This document shows positions 45,531-55,500 of a stretch of DNA of 64,000 nt, one piece after another; the first letter of the stretch is position 1, and the number at the start of each line of letters is the position of its first letter. The notes under the pieces were generated by a model, which did not search any database, was not told the origin of the DNA, and was given only the letters and a program-made list of their open reading frames with translations. Source of the DNA: Labilithrix sp. (GTDB lineage: Bacteria; Myxococcota; Polyangia; Polyangiales; Polyangiaceae). The stretch lies in contig JAQBQL010000226.1 of NCBI GenBank assembly GCA_028287035.1, forward strand, positions 1 to 64,000. Reading direction: 5' to 3'. Position numbers and translations under genes: made by a program.

Positions 45531-46112
45531 TCAGGGTGGTGCCGCGTAGAAGCGTATTCCCTCGTCGTGCCAGCCCGCGTCGAGCAACGCCGAAAGCTCG
45601 GTGGCCGTCGCCGCGAGCGCGTGTCGGCCGAGCCGCTGGAGACCGTGGACGGGCACCGTGCAAGGCACGTTGAGCCCGTTCGCGTAGAAGGCGATTCCCT
45701 CGTCGGTGGTGTACCCGGCCGCGGGAAGGTTCTCCTTCTCGCCTTTGCTGATCGTCCAGATGCGGTCGCCGTTGCTCGGCGACTGCACGCGGTACACGGG
45801 GACGCGGTTGCCGCTCGGTGTGGTGGCCGCGCGGAACGCGACGCCCCGGTTCTCCGTGTAGCCGGCGGCGGGGGCGTTCGCGACCTCGGCCCGGGACACC
45901 GTGTAGATGTCGACTCCTCGCGCCGGATCGTGCACGTCGATCACCGCCGCCTCGTACGCGCACGTCAAAGCATCGACTCCCGCCTCGGCCGCCCCATCCA
46001 TCGGAGCTGCAGCGTCGAGGGTGCCGCCCTCGTAGTCGTCCGGCGAATAGAGGAGCGAGCACCCGGTGGTCGCCACCACCAGACCGGCAGCTCCCGCCTT
46101 GATCCACCGCAC
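45531..46112 (-). CDS. small lipoprotein with DUF5648-type repeats
   Basis: A 193-residue lipoprotein (lipobox ATTGC, Cys 18). The mature part is a three-fold repeat: GVDIYTVSRAEVANAPAAGYTENRGVAF, DRIWTISKGEKENLPAAGYTTDEGIAFYA and HALAATATELSALLDAGWHDEGIRFYA. Each unit follows the DUF5648 pattern (WTxSxxEx, GYxxEGIAFY). The same module closes the larger gene just upstream. Probably a carbohydrate- or surface-binding domain; its function is unproven. Confidence 0.8.
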   Translation of the reverse strand: MRWIKAGAAGLVVATTGCSLLYSPDDYEGGTLDAAAPMDGAAEAGVDALTCAYEAAVIDVHDPARGVDIYTVSRAEVANAPAAGYTENRGVAFRAATTPSGNRVPVYRVQSPSNGDRIWTISKGEKENLPAAGYTTDEGIAFYANGLNVPCTVPVHGLQRLGRHALAATATELSALLDAGWHDEGIRFYAAPP

Positions 46113-46144
46113 GCGTCGATCCTACCAGATGTTCCGCGGGCCGA

Positions 46145-48589
46145 TCAGGGAGTGCCCGCATGGTAGACGACGCCCTCGTCGCTCCACCCGGCGCCCGTCA
46201 AGGACGCGACCTCCGCGGCCGACACGCTGTACGTGTGGATGCCGCCGCTGCGCAGCCGGTGCACTGGCGCGAGGCACGGGCTCGTCGCGCCCGAGGCCGC
46301 ATAGAAGGCGACGCCCTCGTCGGTCGTGTAGCCGTAGGTTGCCGCGGCGCTCGCCTTCTCGGAGGTGCTCGTCGTGTAGAGACGATCCTTGCTGGTCGGG
46401 TTGTAGACGCGGTACACGGCCACGCGCTGCGCCGTCGAAGAGGCCGCCGCGTCGAACGCGACGCCGCGGTCCTCCGTGTACCCGTGGAGGCTCTTCGCGT
46501 CTGCGGCCTCGGACGCGGAGAGCGTGAAGAGCTCGGCCCCCGTGCTCGGCTGCACCACGTGATAGACCGGCGCGGCGAGATCACAGGTCGTCGCGGGCGG
46601 CGGGGTGGTGCCGCTGCTCTGACCAGGCCAGGCGATGGCGCCGATGCGCTTGCTCGGCTGAGCGGGCGACGTGCTCGGCCAGTAGATCGCCTTCAGCGCC
46701 TCGACCGGGAGCGTCTGGCCATTGCCCCAGATCTCGGTATTCGAGGTGCGCTGCGCGAAGTTCTTCGAGGCGTAGTCAACGAAGTAGGGGTTGGCTCCGC
46801 CCACGTGCTCGACGGAGCTCGTCTCGCGGCCGGGCACCGCGCTGCGGAACGCCGCGAGCGTCGCGTAGGAAACGGGGTTGCCCGCGGCGTCCTTCTGCCA
46901 CTCGATGAGCCCGGTCGGCGCGCTCGCCGACGGCCGGAAGAACGCCTGGTACTCGCTCCGCGTCACGACCACGGAGCCGTCGAAGGTCCTCGCGGGCACG
47001 GTGACGTTCACGAGCGGGCGCGGTCCCGCCGACCCGGAGACGATGTTGTTGACCACCACGATGCTCTCCGAGTTGCACGTGTTGGCGAGCGGTCCGTCGG
47101 TGCGCGGGGCGCAGTTGTCGTACTGGGTCCGGGGCAGGGGCGTCACGCCCGCGGTCCCGCTCGTACACACCTTGCCGCCGGGCAGCACGTCACCCTGGGC
47201 GCAGCGTACGTCCTCGACGATGCTGAGGTTCGCGAGGTAGCTCGTCGAGCTCGCGTCGTTGTCGACGAGCGTGTTGTTCCAGATCTGCACCGCGCGCGAG
47301 CCGTACGCGGCGATGCCCGCCGCGCCGTTGTCGTGGACCAGGTTCGAGGCGATCATCGCGTGGTGCGAGACCTCGTAGAAGAGTCCCTTGCCGTCGTTGT
47401 TGCGGAATACGTTCTGGGCAATCACGAAATGATTCTTCGACAGATCGCTCGAGCCGCAACCCTGATCGCACCAGTAGCCGTTCGCCGCATTGTGCTCGAA
47501 GACATTTCCCCAGACGACGCCGTCGATGATCTGCGACCCCTTCATGCCGGCCTCGACGGAGTTTCCCCAGTGCCGGAAGTTGTTGTATCCGAACGTGTTG
47601 TTCTTCACGACGAGCCGGTTCGCATCGCTGGCAATCGCGCCGTCCCAACCGTTGTTGACGAGGACATTTCCGTCCATCGTGACGCCGTACGACTGCGCGG
47701 CGGTGAACCCATTGCCGGCGTTGTTCGCGATCGTCGAGCCCTCCAGCACGTTGCCCGACTCGGAGCCGGTGTCCTTGAAGAACTGGACCGCCGCGTTGTA
47801 GTAGTTGATGCCGTTGACCGTCTTCCGGTAGTCGACTGCGCACGTGCCATAACCCTCGATGTCGAGCCCGGAGAGGCGCACGTTCGAGGCGCGGGTCTGG
47901 AACGCCCAGAGCTGCTTCACGACCTCGATCTCCGTCGGGCTGTCCTTCAACGTCAACTTGTTGGTCGCATTGTCGTAGGCATACTGGCCCGGGCCCGGCG
48001 CCGTCGCCACGCGCTGGAGCGGGATACCGGCGCGGATGACCGAGAAGGCCTGCTCGGCACCGTAGTGCTTGGCGCCCTTGTTCAGATGGTCGTCCGCGCA
48101 ATTGGCCTCGAGCGGCGTCGGATCGAAGCTCGTGATGGTCGTCGTGTAGGGCCCGGCGCCAGCAAAGCCGGTGAGCGGGACGGTTCCCCAGATCGACACC
48201 GCGGCCGAGCCATCACGCTGGATCGTCACGTTGCTCCGCGTGATGACGATGCCGCCCTCGCGATACGTGCCGGCCTTGACGACGACCGTCCACGTCGGGC
48301 CGGCGGGCTTGGCGTTCGCCACCGCCACCGCCTTGCCGATCGTCTGGTAGGGCGCGGCAGAAGAGCCGTTGCCGCTCACGTCACTGCCGCTCGTCGCGAC
48401 CCACAGCACGTTGCTCGACGGGGCGGGATAGCTGCGCGTCGGCTTTGCCGGCCGGCGGTACACGTGCGTGCCCACGAGGGCCGCGGCGTTGTCGATGGCC
48501 GCGCCGTCGTCGTCGGCGACGTCCTGGTCATTGGCACAAGCCGGCAAGCCGACGAGGATGGCGAGCGGGAGTAACGTGCGGAGCTTCAT
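46145..48589 (-). CDS. beta-helix (pectate-lyase-like) lipoprotein with C-terminal DUF5648 domain
   Basis: An 814-residue lipoprotein (MKLRTLLPLAILVGLPAC). After a polar linker, SDVSGNGSSAAPYQTIGKAV opens a right-handed parallel beta-helix of the DUF1565/pectate lyase type. It has many NxxVxNN-like rungs (STIANNAGNGFTAAQS, NRLVVKNNTFGYNNF, HHAMIASNLVHDNGAAGI, SRAVQIWNNTLVDND). The C-terminal 140 residues are three DUF5648 units (VYHVVQPSTGAELFTLS, YTTDEGVAFYAAS, GWSDEGVVYHAG). It is likely a secreted polysaccharide lyase or binder. The adjacent smaller gene carries the same C-terminal module, suggesting duplication. Confidence 0.82.
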   Translation of the reverse strand: MKLRTLLPLAILVGLPACANDQDVADDDGAAIDNAAALVGTHVYRRPAKPTRSYPAPSSNVLWVATSGSDVSGNGSSAAPYQTIGKAVAVANAKPAGPTWTVVVKAGTYREGGIVITRSNVTIQRDGSAAVSIWGTVPLTGFAGAGPYTTTITSFDPTPLEANCADDHLNKGAKHYGAEQAFSVIRAGIPLQRVATAPGPGQYAYDNATNKLTLKDSPTEIEVVKQLWAFQTRASNVRLSGLDIEGYGTCAVDYRKTVNGINYYNAAVQFFKDTGSESGNVLEGSTIANNAGNGFTAAQSYGVTMDGNVLVNNGWDGAIASDANRLVVKNNTFGYNNFRHWGNSVEAGMKGSQIIDGVVWGNVFEHNAANGYWCDQGCGSSDLSKNHFVIAQNVFRNNDGKGLFYEVSHHAMIASNLVHDNGAAGIAAYGSRAVQIWNNTLVDNDASSTSYLANLSIVEDVRCAQGDVLPGGKVCTSGTAGVTPLPRTQYDNCAPRTDGPLANTCNSESIVVVNNIVSGSAGPRPLVNVTVPARTFDGSVVVTRSEYQAFFRPSASAPTGLIEWQKDAAGNPVSYATLAAFRSAVPGRETSSVEHVGGANPYFVDYASKNFAQRTSNTEIWGNGQTLPVEALKAIYWPSTSPAQPSKRIGAIAWPGQSSGTTPPPATTCDLAAPVYHVVQPSTGAELFTLSASEAADAKSLHGYTEDRGVAFDAAASSTAQRVAVYRVYNPTSKDRLYTTSTSEKASAAATYGYTTDEGVAFYAASGATSPCLAPVHRLRSGGIHTYSVSAAEVASLTGAGWSDEGVVYHAGTP

Positions 48590-48658
48590 GAGCGTCCGCG
48601 TGTGCACGGCCGGTGCCCACCACGAAACCCCGGAGAAATGGCGAACGGCGGCTCGTAC

Positions 48659-48708
48659 CGGGACGTCGATGTCCCGCCAGGAGCCCCGCGGAGGGACAGC
48701 GGTGTCCC
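48659..48708. promoter_or_regulatory. two GGGAC-N6-GTCCC dyads upstream of the beta-helix gene
   Basis: CGGGAC-GTCGAT-GTCCCG (48659-48676) and GGGAC-AGCGGT-GTCCC (48693-48708) share arms and spacer length, with centres 33 nt apart. They lie 70-120 nt before the ATG at 48589 and just past the stop of the 48716 gene. Paired operators or tandem terminator stems are both possible. Confidence 0.4.
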
Positions 48709-48715
48709 GCGGACC

Positions 48716-49183
48716 TCAGGTCTCGCGCTGCGCGAGGACCTCGAGCGTGAGCTCCACGAGCCGCTCGGCCGTCCAGGGCGGGTCCGGCTCCCACCGCCGC
48801 CCGTAGAGGAGGTACTCGCCGGTCCGCGGGTCGGTCGGGAGGTTCGCCTCGATCGGGTAGTAGCGGTTGTGCGCGTCGAGGACGTCGTTCATGGGGCGTA
48901 GGTCGACGGCCTGCGCGCGGTCGAGCAGCGCGTCCTCGATGGCGGCGCGCGAGTGACCCTGCGCGTGCAGCTTGTCGTGCAGGACGACGAGCAGGCGAAT
49001 GGTGGCCTCCTCGAAGTCCTCGAGACGCTTCTTCCGCGCGGCGAAGGCCGGGGCCCCGATCGTGAGCGCTCGCACGCGCTCGTTGACGTTCAGGCTGAAG
49101 TTCCGCGGAGGGTCGGCGCTGTTGTCGAAGGCGGAGGGCTCGGGCGCGGCGGTGGGATCGTTACGAGCATTACGCGTCGTCAC
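48716..49183 (-). CDS. hypothetical protein with helical central region
   Basis: A 155-residue soluble protein starting at the GTG 49183 (VTTRNARNDP). The middle is helical (AFAARKKRLEDFEEATIRLLVVLHDKLHAQGHSRAAIEDALLDRAQA). A short region DAHNRYYPIEANLPTDPRTGEYLLYGRRWEPDPPW and a terminal helix (AERLVELTLEVLA) follow. No membrane segment or recognised family. Upstream starts to 49219 lack a ribosome-binding site. Divergent from a small zinc-ribbon gene. Confidence 0.6.
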   Translation of the reverse strand: MTTRNARNDPTAAPEPSAFDNSADPPRNFSLNVNERVRALTIGAPAFAARKKRLEDFEEATIRLLVVLHDKLHAQGHSRAAIEDALLDRAQAVDLRPMNDVLDAHNRYYPIEANLPTDPRTGEYLLYGRRWEPDPPWTAERLVELTLEVLAQRET

Positions 49184-49284
49184 CCCGCCGAAGCTAGGGC
49201 TCGGACCGGACCTCGGCAAGCGCCAGCGTGAGCGGCGCCGCCGGAAAGTTGCCCGGCCCTCGGGGGAGCGGACATGGTCGCACC

Positions 49285-49509
49285 ATGCGTATGGGAAACC
49301 TCGATCGCCGGGCGCCGAACACCGAGACCTGCTGCGCGGTGTGCGGCACGACGGACCTCCGCACGCTCGCGACGACGACGCTCGAGGGAGGCCAGCGCGT
49401 CACCGTCTGCGGCTCCCACAAGGTCGCGCATCGCAGGGCCGAGACGCTCGCCCGCAGCATCGACGAGCTACGTCTGATGCTGTGCGACCGGCGCGTTGCC
49501 GCCGGCTGA
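49285..49509 (+). CDS. small zinc-ribbon-like protein
   Basis: A 74-residue protein with CCAVCGTTDLRTLATTTLEG followed by VTVCGSHKVAHRR: CxxC and CxxH pairs about 27 residues apart, a plausible Zn ribbon. The tail is helical (AETLARSIDELRLML). Its 3' end overlaps the convergent MdtC-like gene by 42 nt. Start choice between 49285 and 49291 is uncertain. No named family. Confidence 0.55.
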   Translation: MRMGNLDRRAPNTETCCAVCGTTDLRTLATTTLEGGQRVTVCGSHKVAHRRAETLARSIDELRLMLCDRRVAAG

Positions 49510-52500
49510 CGAGAGCCGCGCGTGCTGGCGGTTCCGCTTCGTGAACCGGTCGAGCGCCAGATAGACGACCGGCGTCGTGAAGAGCGTGAGCGCCTGCGAG
49601 AAGAAGAGGCCGCCCACGATCGCGATGCCGAGCGGCTGACGGAGCTCGGCGCCGACCCCTCCGCCGATCGCGAGCGGCACCGCGCCGAGCATCGCCGCGA
49701 GCGTCGTCATGATGATGGGCCGGAAGCGCAGGAGGCACGCCTTCGTGATCGCCGCCTCGGGCGAGAGGCCCTCGTCGCGCTCCGCCTCGATGGCAAAGTC
49801 GATCATCATGATCGCGTTCTTCTTCACGATGCCGATGAGGAGGATGATGCCGATGAGCGCGATGATGCTCAGCTCGGTCTTGAAGAGCAGCAGCGTCAGC
49901 AGGGCGCCGACGCCGGCCGAGGGCAGCGTCGACAGGATCGTGATCGGGTGGATGGTGCTCTCGTAGAGCATCCCGAGCACGATGTAGACGGTCACGAGCG
50001 CGGCGAGGATGAGGAGCGGCTGGCTGGCCAGGGAATCCTTGAACGCCTGCGCCGTTCCCTGGAAGTCGGCGTGGATCGAGGCGGGCATCCCGATCTCCGC
50101 CTCGGCGCGGTGCACCGCGGTGACCGCCTGGCCGAGCGACACGCCGGGCGCCAGGTTGAACGAGAGCGTGGTCGCCGGGAACTGCCCCTGGTGGCTGATC
50201 GACAAGGCGGTCGGCGCGGTGCGGCGCTTCGTGATCGCGCTCACCGGCACCATCCCGCCGTCGGTGCTCCGCACGTAGAGCCGCTCCACCGCCTCCGGCC
50301 CGTGCGCGAGCTCCGGCGCCATCTCGAGCACGACGCGGTACTGGTTCATCGACGCGAACGTGGTCGCGATCTGGCGCTGCCCGAAGGCGTCGTAGAGGAC
50401 GGCGTCGAGCGCCTGCGGCGTCACGCCGAGCCGTGAGGCGGAGTCGCGATCGAGGTCGAGATCGAGCTCGAGACCAGCGCTCTGCTGGTCGGTGTTCACG
50501 TCCTTCAGCTCGGGCACCTTGCGCAGGCGCTCCATCACCTTCGGGCCCCACGCGCGGAGCTCCTCGAGGTCGGCGTCCTGCAGCGTGTACTGGTACTGCG
50601 TGCGCGAGGAGCGGCCGCCGACCCGGAGATCCTGGGTCGCCTGGAGGAACAGGGTGATGCCCTCGACCTGCGCGATCTTCGGCCGGAGCCGCGCGATGAT
50701 CGCCTCCGCCTTCGCGCGCTTGCCCGTCTTCAGCTCGACGAACATCGTGCCGCTGTTGCCGGTGTTGCCGCCGCCCGCGCCCACGAAGGCGACGACGTGG
50801 TTCACGTCGGGGTCCGCGCTCACGAGCTGTAGGAGCCGCTCCTGGCGCGCCTTCATGGCCGGGTACGACACGTCCTGCGGGGCCTCCGAGAAGCCCATCA
50901 ACATGCCGACGTCCTGCTGCGGGAAGAGGCCCTTCGGCACGACGACGTAGAGGATCACCGTGGTCACGATGGTCGCGATGGTGATGAGGCCGACCAGCGT
51001 GCGCCGCCGGAGCACCCACTTCAGCATGCGCTCGTAGCCGTGGAGCACGCTGCTCAGCACCCACTCGGTGCTGCGGTAGAAGCGGCCGCGCGGCCCCGTC
51101 TCGCGGCGCAGGAGCTTTGCGCACATCATCGGCGTCAGGGTGAGCGACACGATCATCGACACGAAGATGGCGATGCTGAGGGTCATCGCGAACTCGCGGA
51201 AGAGCCGCCCCACGACGCCGCCCATGAGCAGGATCGGGATGAACACCGCGAGGAGCGAGAGCGTGATCGACACGATGGTGAAGCCGATCTGCTTGGCGCC
51301 CTCGTACGCGGCCTGGTGCGGGGGCTTGCCCTCCTCGATGAGGCGCGAGACGTTCTCGGTCACCACGATCGCGTCATCGACCACGAAGCCCGTGGCGATG
51401 GTGAGCGCCATCAACGAGAGATTGTCGAGGCTGTAGTCGAGCAGGTACATGACGCCGAACGTGCCGACCAGCGACAGCGGCACCGCGACGCTCGGGATGG
51501 CGGTGGCGCGCACCGAGCGCAGGAAGACGAACACCACGAGGACCACGAGCACGAGGCTGATGATCAGCGTGTGCTCGACGTCGGCCACCGAGGCGCGCAC
51601 GCTCTGGGTGCGGTCGACCGCGATGTCGACGTCGATGGCCGGCGAGATCGACGTGGCGAGCTCGGGCAGGACCGCTTTGATGCGATCGTTGGTGGCGACG
51701 ATGTTCGCGCCGGGCTGACGACGGATGATCATCAGGATCGAGCGATTGCCGTTCGTCCACGCCGCCACGCGCTCGTTCTCGACGGAGTCCGACACCTTCG
51801 CGATGTCCCCGAGGTGCACGACCGAGCCATTGCTGGTCGCGAGCACCACGTTCTTGAACGAGGCGGCGCCGTAGAGCTGGTCGTTGGCGCTGATGGGACG
51901 GTCCATCACGTTGCCCGAGAGGGCGCCCTTCGGGGCGTCGGCGGTCGCGGCGGCGAGCTGCGTGCGGACGTCGTCGATGGTGAGCCCGAGCCCGGCGAGG
52001 GTCTGCGGGTCGACCTGCACGCGGACCGCCGGCTGCTGCGAGCCGCCCACCGTGACCTGCCCGACGCCCGTGACCTGCGAGATGCGCTGCGCCAGGATGG
52101 TGACCGCCGCGTCGGCGACGAGGCCGATCGGGACCGTCTTGCTGGTGAGCGAGATGATCATGATCGGCGCGTCGGAAGGGTTCACCTTCCGGTAGTTCGG
52201 GCGCGTCGGCATGTCGGCGGGCAGCTCGCCGCCGGCGGCATTGATGGCTGCCTGCACGTCACGCGCGGCGCTCTCGACGTCACGGTCGAGATCGAACTGC
52301 ATCGTGATGTTCGTGGTCCCGAGCGCGCTCGTCGACGTGATCTCGGTCACCCCGGCGATGCGGCCGAAGCGGCGCTCGAGGGGCGTCGCCACCGCGGAGG
52401 CCATCGTCTCGGGGCTGGCGCCGGGCAGGCTCGCGCTCACCTGGATGGTCGGGAAGTCGACGCGCGGCAGCGGCGACACGGGCAGGAGCGTGTACGACAG

Positions 52501-52578
52501 GATGCCGGCGATCAGCACCGCCGCCGCGAGGAGCGCCGTCGCGATGGGCCTCCGGATGAAGGGGGCCGAGACGTTCAC
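49468..52578 (-). CDS. RND multidrug efflux permease, MdtC-like (HAE1)
   Basis: A 1036-residue RND pump subunit starting at a GTG that overlaps the stop of the preceding permease gene (GTGA). It has the two-fold repeat of twelve helices with large periplasmic loops. The proton-relay acidic pair is in GFVVDDAIVVTENVSRLIEEG, the TM10 Lys in GIVKKNAIMMIDFAIEAE, and the N-terminal FIRRPIATALLAAAVLIAG and VDFPTIQVSASLPGASPETM segments are typical. As in MdtBC, two different permease genes are adjacent, suggesting a heterotrimer. The C-terminus overlaps a small convergent gene. Confidence 0.93.
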   Translation of the reverse strand: MNVSAPFIRRPIATALLAAAVLIAGILSYTLLPVSPLPRVDFPTIQVSASLPGASPETMASAVATPLERRFGRIAGVTEITSTSALGTTNITMQFDLDRDVESAARDVQAAINAAGGELPADMPTRPNYRKVNPSDAPIMIISLTSKTVPIGLVADAAVTILAQRISQVTGVGQVTVGGSQQPAVRVQVDPQTLAGLGLTIDDVRTQLAAATADAPKGALSGNVMDRPISANDQLYGAASFKNVVLATSNGSVVHLGDIAKVSDSVENERVAAWTNGNRSILMIIRRQPGANIVATNDRIKAVLPELATSISPAIDVDIAVDRTQSVRASVADVEHTLIISLVLVVLVVFVFLRSVRATAIPSVAVPLSLVGTFGVMYLLDYSLDNLSLMALTIATGFVVDDAIVVTENVSRLIEEGKPPHQAAYEGAKQIGFTIVSITLSLLAVFIPILLMGGVVGRLFREFAMTLSIAIFVSMIVSLTLTPMMCAKLLRRETGPRGRFYRSTEWVLSSVLHGYERMLKWVLRRRTLVGLITIATIVTTVILYVVVPKGLFPQQDVGMLMGFSEAPQDVSYPAMKARQERLLQLVSADPDVNHVVAFVGAGGGNTGNSGTMFVELKTGKRAKAEAIIARLRPKIAQVEGITLFLQATQDLRVGGRSSRTQYQYTLQDADLEELRAWGPKVMERLRKVPELKDVNTDQQSAGLELDLDLDRDSASRLGVTPQALDAVLYDAFGQRQIATTFASMNQYRVVLEMAPELAHGPEAVERLYVRSTDGGMVPVSAITKRRTAPTALSISHQGQFPATTLSFNLAPGVSLGQAVTAVHRAEAEIGMPASIHADFQGTAQAFKDSLASQPLLILAALVTVYIVLGMLYESTIHPITILSTLPSAGVGALLTLLLFKTELSIIALIGIILLIGIVKKNAIMMIDFAIEAERDEGLSPEAAITKACLLRFRPIIMTTLAAMLGAVPLAIGGGVGAELRQPLGIAIVGGLFFSQALTLFTTPVVYLALDRFTKRNRQHARLSSAGGNAPVAQHQT

Positions 52579-55500
52579 GGGCTCCTCGGCATCCGCTCGG
52601 TGTGGACCGGCGGCTCGAGGGCCTCGGCGTCGTCGTGGTTCGTCAGATCACGGCCGCCGAGCGTCTTCAGCCAGCGGCCGAGGCGCTCCATGTAGAGGTA
52701 GACGACCGGCGTCGTGTAGAGCGTGAGGACCTGCGAGACGATGAGGCCGCCGACGATGGTGATGCCGAGCGGTCGCCGCAGCTCGGCGCCGGCCCCGAAG
52801 CCGATCGCGAGCGGGACGCCGCCGAGCAGCGCCGCCATGGTGGTCATCATGATCGGCCGGAAGCGAAGGAGACACGCCTTGTGGATGGCCTCCTGCGGCG
52901 AGAGCCCTTCGTCGCGCTCCGCCTCGAGGGCAAAATCGATCATCATGATCGCGTTCTTCTTCACGATGCCGATGAGCAGGACGATGCCGATGAGCGCGAT
53001 GACCGTGAACTCGGTGCGTGTCACGATGAGCGCGAGCAGCGCGCCCACGCCGGCCGACGGAAGCGTCGAGAGGATCGTGATGGGGTGGATGGTGCTCTCG
53101 TAGAGGACGCCGAGCACGATGTAGACGGTGACGAGCGCGGCGAGGACGAGCACCGGCTCGCTGGCGAGCGAGTCGCGGAACGCCTGCGCGGTGCCCTGGA
53201 ACTCGCCGTGCAGACCGGCCGGCGGATCGAGCTTCCGCATCGCGCCGTACGTCGCGTCCACGGCCTCGCCGAGCGATGCGCCGGGCCCCACGTCGAACGA
53301 GATCGTCACCGACGCGAACTGCCCCTGGTGGTTCACGGCGAGCGGCGCCGGGGCCTCGGTCACGTGCACGAAGGTCGAGAGCGGCACCTGGACGCCGGTG
53401 CTGGAGCGCACGTAGAGCTGGTTCAGCGCGCTCTGGTCCTTCTGCATGCCGGGCTTCACCTCGAGGACCACGCGGTACAGGTTCAACTGCGTGAAGATGG
53501 TCGAGACCTGGCGCTGCCCGAACGCGTCGTAGAGGACGTCGTCGATGTTCTGCGCCGACACGCCGAGCCGCGAGGCGGTGTCGCGATCGATGGTCAGCGT
53601 GACGCCGAGGCCGGCCTCCTGGAAGTCGCTCGTCACGTCGCGGAGCTCGGGCAGGTCCCGCATCGCCTGGATGATCCGGGGCGTCCACGTGGCGAGCTCC
53701 CCGGGGTTCGCGTCCTCCAGCGTGAACTGGTAGGGCGTGCGGCTCGCGCGGGCGTCGATCTGGAGATCCTGGACCGACTGCAGGTACGTCGAGACCCCTG
53801 GCATGTGCGCGAGCTTGGGCTTCAGGCTCGCGATGATGGCCTCGGCATCGGGCCGGCTGCCGCGCTCGGTGAGGGTGATGGAGAGGCGGCCGGTGTTCGG
53901 GGTCGGGTTCGTACCGTCGGCTCCGATGAACGACGCGACGGAGAGGACCCCTGGCTCCTGGCGCACCACGTCGGTGACCGCCTGCTGCAGATCCAGCATG
54001 CGCGTGAAGGACACGTCGGCCGGCGCCTCGGTGACGGCGGTGATGAGGCCCGTGTCCTCCTGCGGGAAGAACCCCTTCGGCACCACCCACGCGAGGAACG
54101 CCGTGAAGACGACGGTGAGGATCGTCACGATGAGCGTCGTGCGCGCGTGCGCCAGCACCCACACGAGCCCGCGGTCGTAGACGTGCAGCGCCTTGTCGAA
54201 GGCGGCCTCGCTCAGGTTGTAGAGCCGCCCGCGCTCCTCGCGCTTCGGCTCGGGGCGGAGGAGGTGCGCGCTCATCATCGCGGTCAGCGTGAGCGAGAGC
54301 ACCGCCGAGACGACGATCGCGGCGGCGAGCGTCACCGCGAACTCGCGGAACAGGCGACCGATGAGCCCGGTCATGAACAGCAGCGGGATGAGCACCGCGA
54401 CGAGCGACACCGTGAGCGAGACGATGGTGAAGCCGATCTGCTTCGCGCCCTTCAGCGCCGCTTCCATGGGTGCCTCGCCGTGCTCGATGTAGCGGGCGAT
54501 GTTCTCGATCATGACGATCGCGTCGTCGACGACGAAGCCGGTCGCGATGGTGAGCGCCATCAGCGAGAGGTTGTTCAGGCTGTACCCGAGCAGGTACATG
54601 ATGCCGAAGGTGCCGACGAGGGACAGCGGCACCGCCACGCTGGGGATGATCGTGGCGCGCACGTTCCGCAGGAACGCGAAGATGACGAGGACGACGAGGC
54701 CGATCGTGATGAGCAGCGTCACCTCGACGTCGTGGACCGACGCGCGGACCGTCTCGGTGCGGTCGGAGAGGATCTTCACCTCGATGCTCTGCGGGAGCGA
54801 TGCCTGGAGCTGCGGGAGGAGCGCCTTCACCCCGTCGGCGACCTGGATGACGTTGGCGCCGGGCTGCCGCTGGACGTTGAGGATGATGGCGCGCTGCTCG
54901 CCCGCCCACGCGGCCAGCTGATCGTTCTCGACGCCGTCGACCACGTCGGCAACGTCGGTGAGGCGCACCGGGGAGCCGTTGCGGTAGGCGACGACCACCG
55001 GCCGGAACCCCTTGGCGTTCGCGAGCTGATCGTTCGTCGCGATCGTGTAGTCCTGCCTGGGGCCGTCGATGTTGCCCTTGGGCTGGTTGACGTTCGCGGC
55101 CACGATGGCGGTGCGGACGTCCTCGATCGAGAGCCCCGTGCCGGCGAGCGCTGCGGGGTCGACCTGCACGCGGACCGCCGGCTTCTGGCTTCCGTTCAGG
55201 GTCACGAGGCCGACCCCGGAGACCTGCGCGATCTTCTGCGCGAGCACCGAGTCGGCGGTGTCGTTCACCTGCGTGAGCGGCAGCGACCGCGAGGACACGC
55301 TCAGCGTGAGCACCGGCGCATCGGCCGGGTTCGATTTGCTGTAGGTCGGCGGCGCCGGCAGCGTGCGTGGCAGCAGGTTGGACGCGGCGTTGATCGCCGC
55401 CTGCACGTCCTGCTCCGCGGCATCGATGTTCCGGTCGAGCGTGAACTGCAGCGTGACCGTGCAGCTGCCGAAGCTCGAGATGCTGGTCATCTGCGCGAGC

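Noticed and set aside
46160..48574. An 804-codon open frame antisense to the beta-helix lipoprotein
   Set aside because: Low-complexity Arg/Val/Asp translation, no motifs, and the opposite strand encodes a clear lipoprotein.
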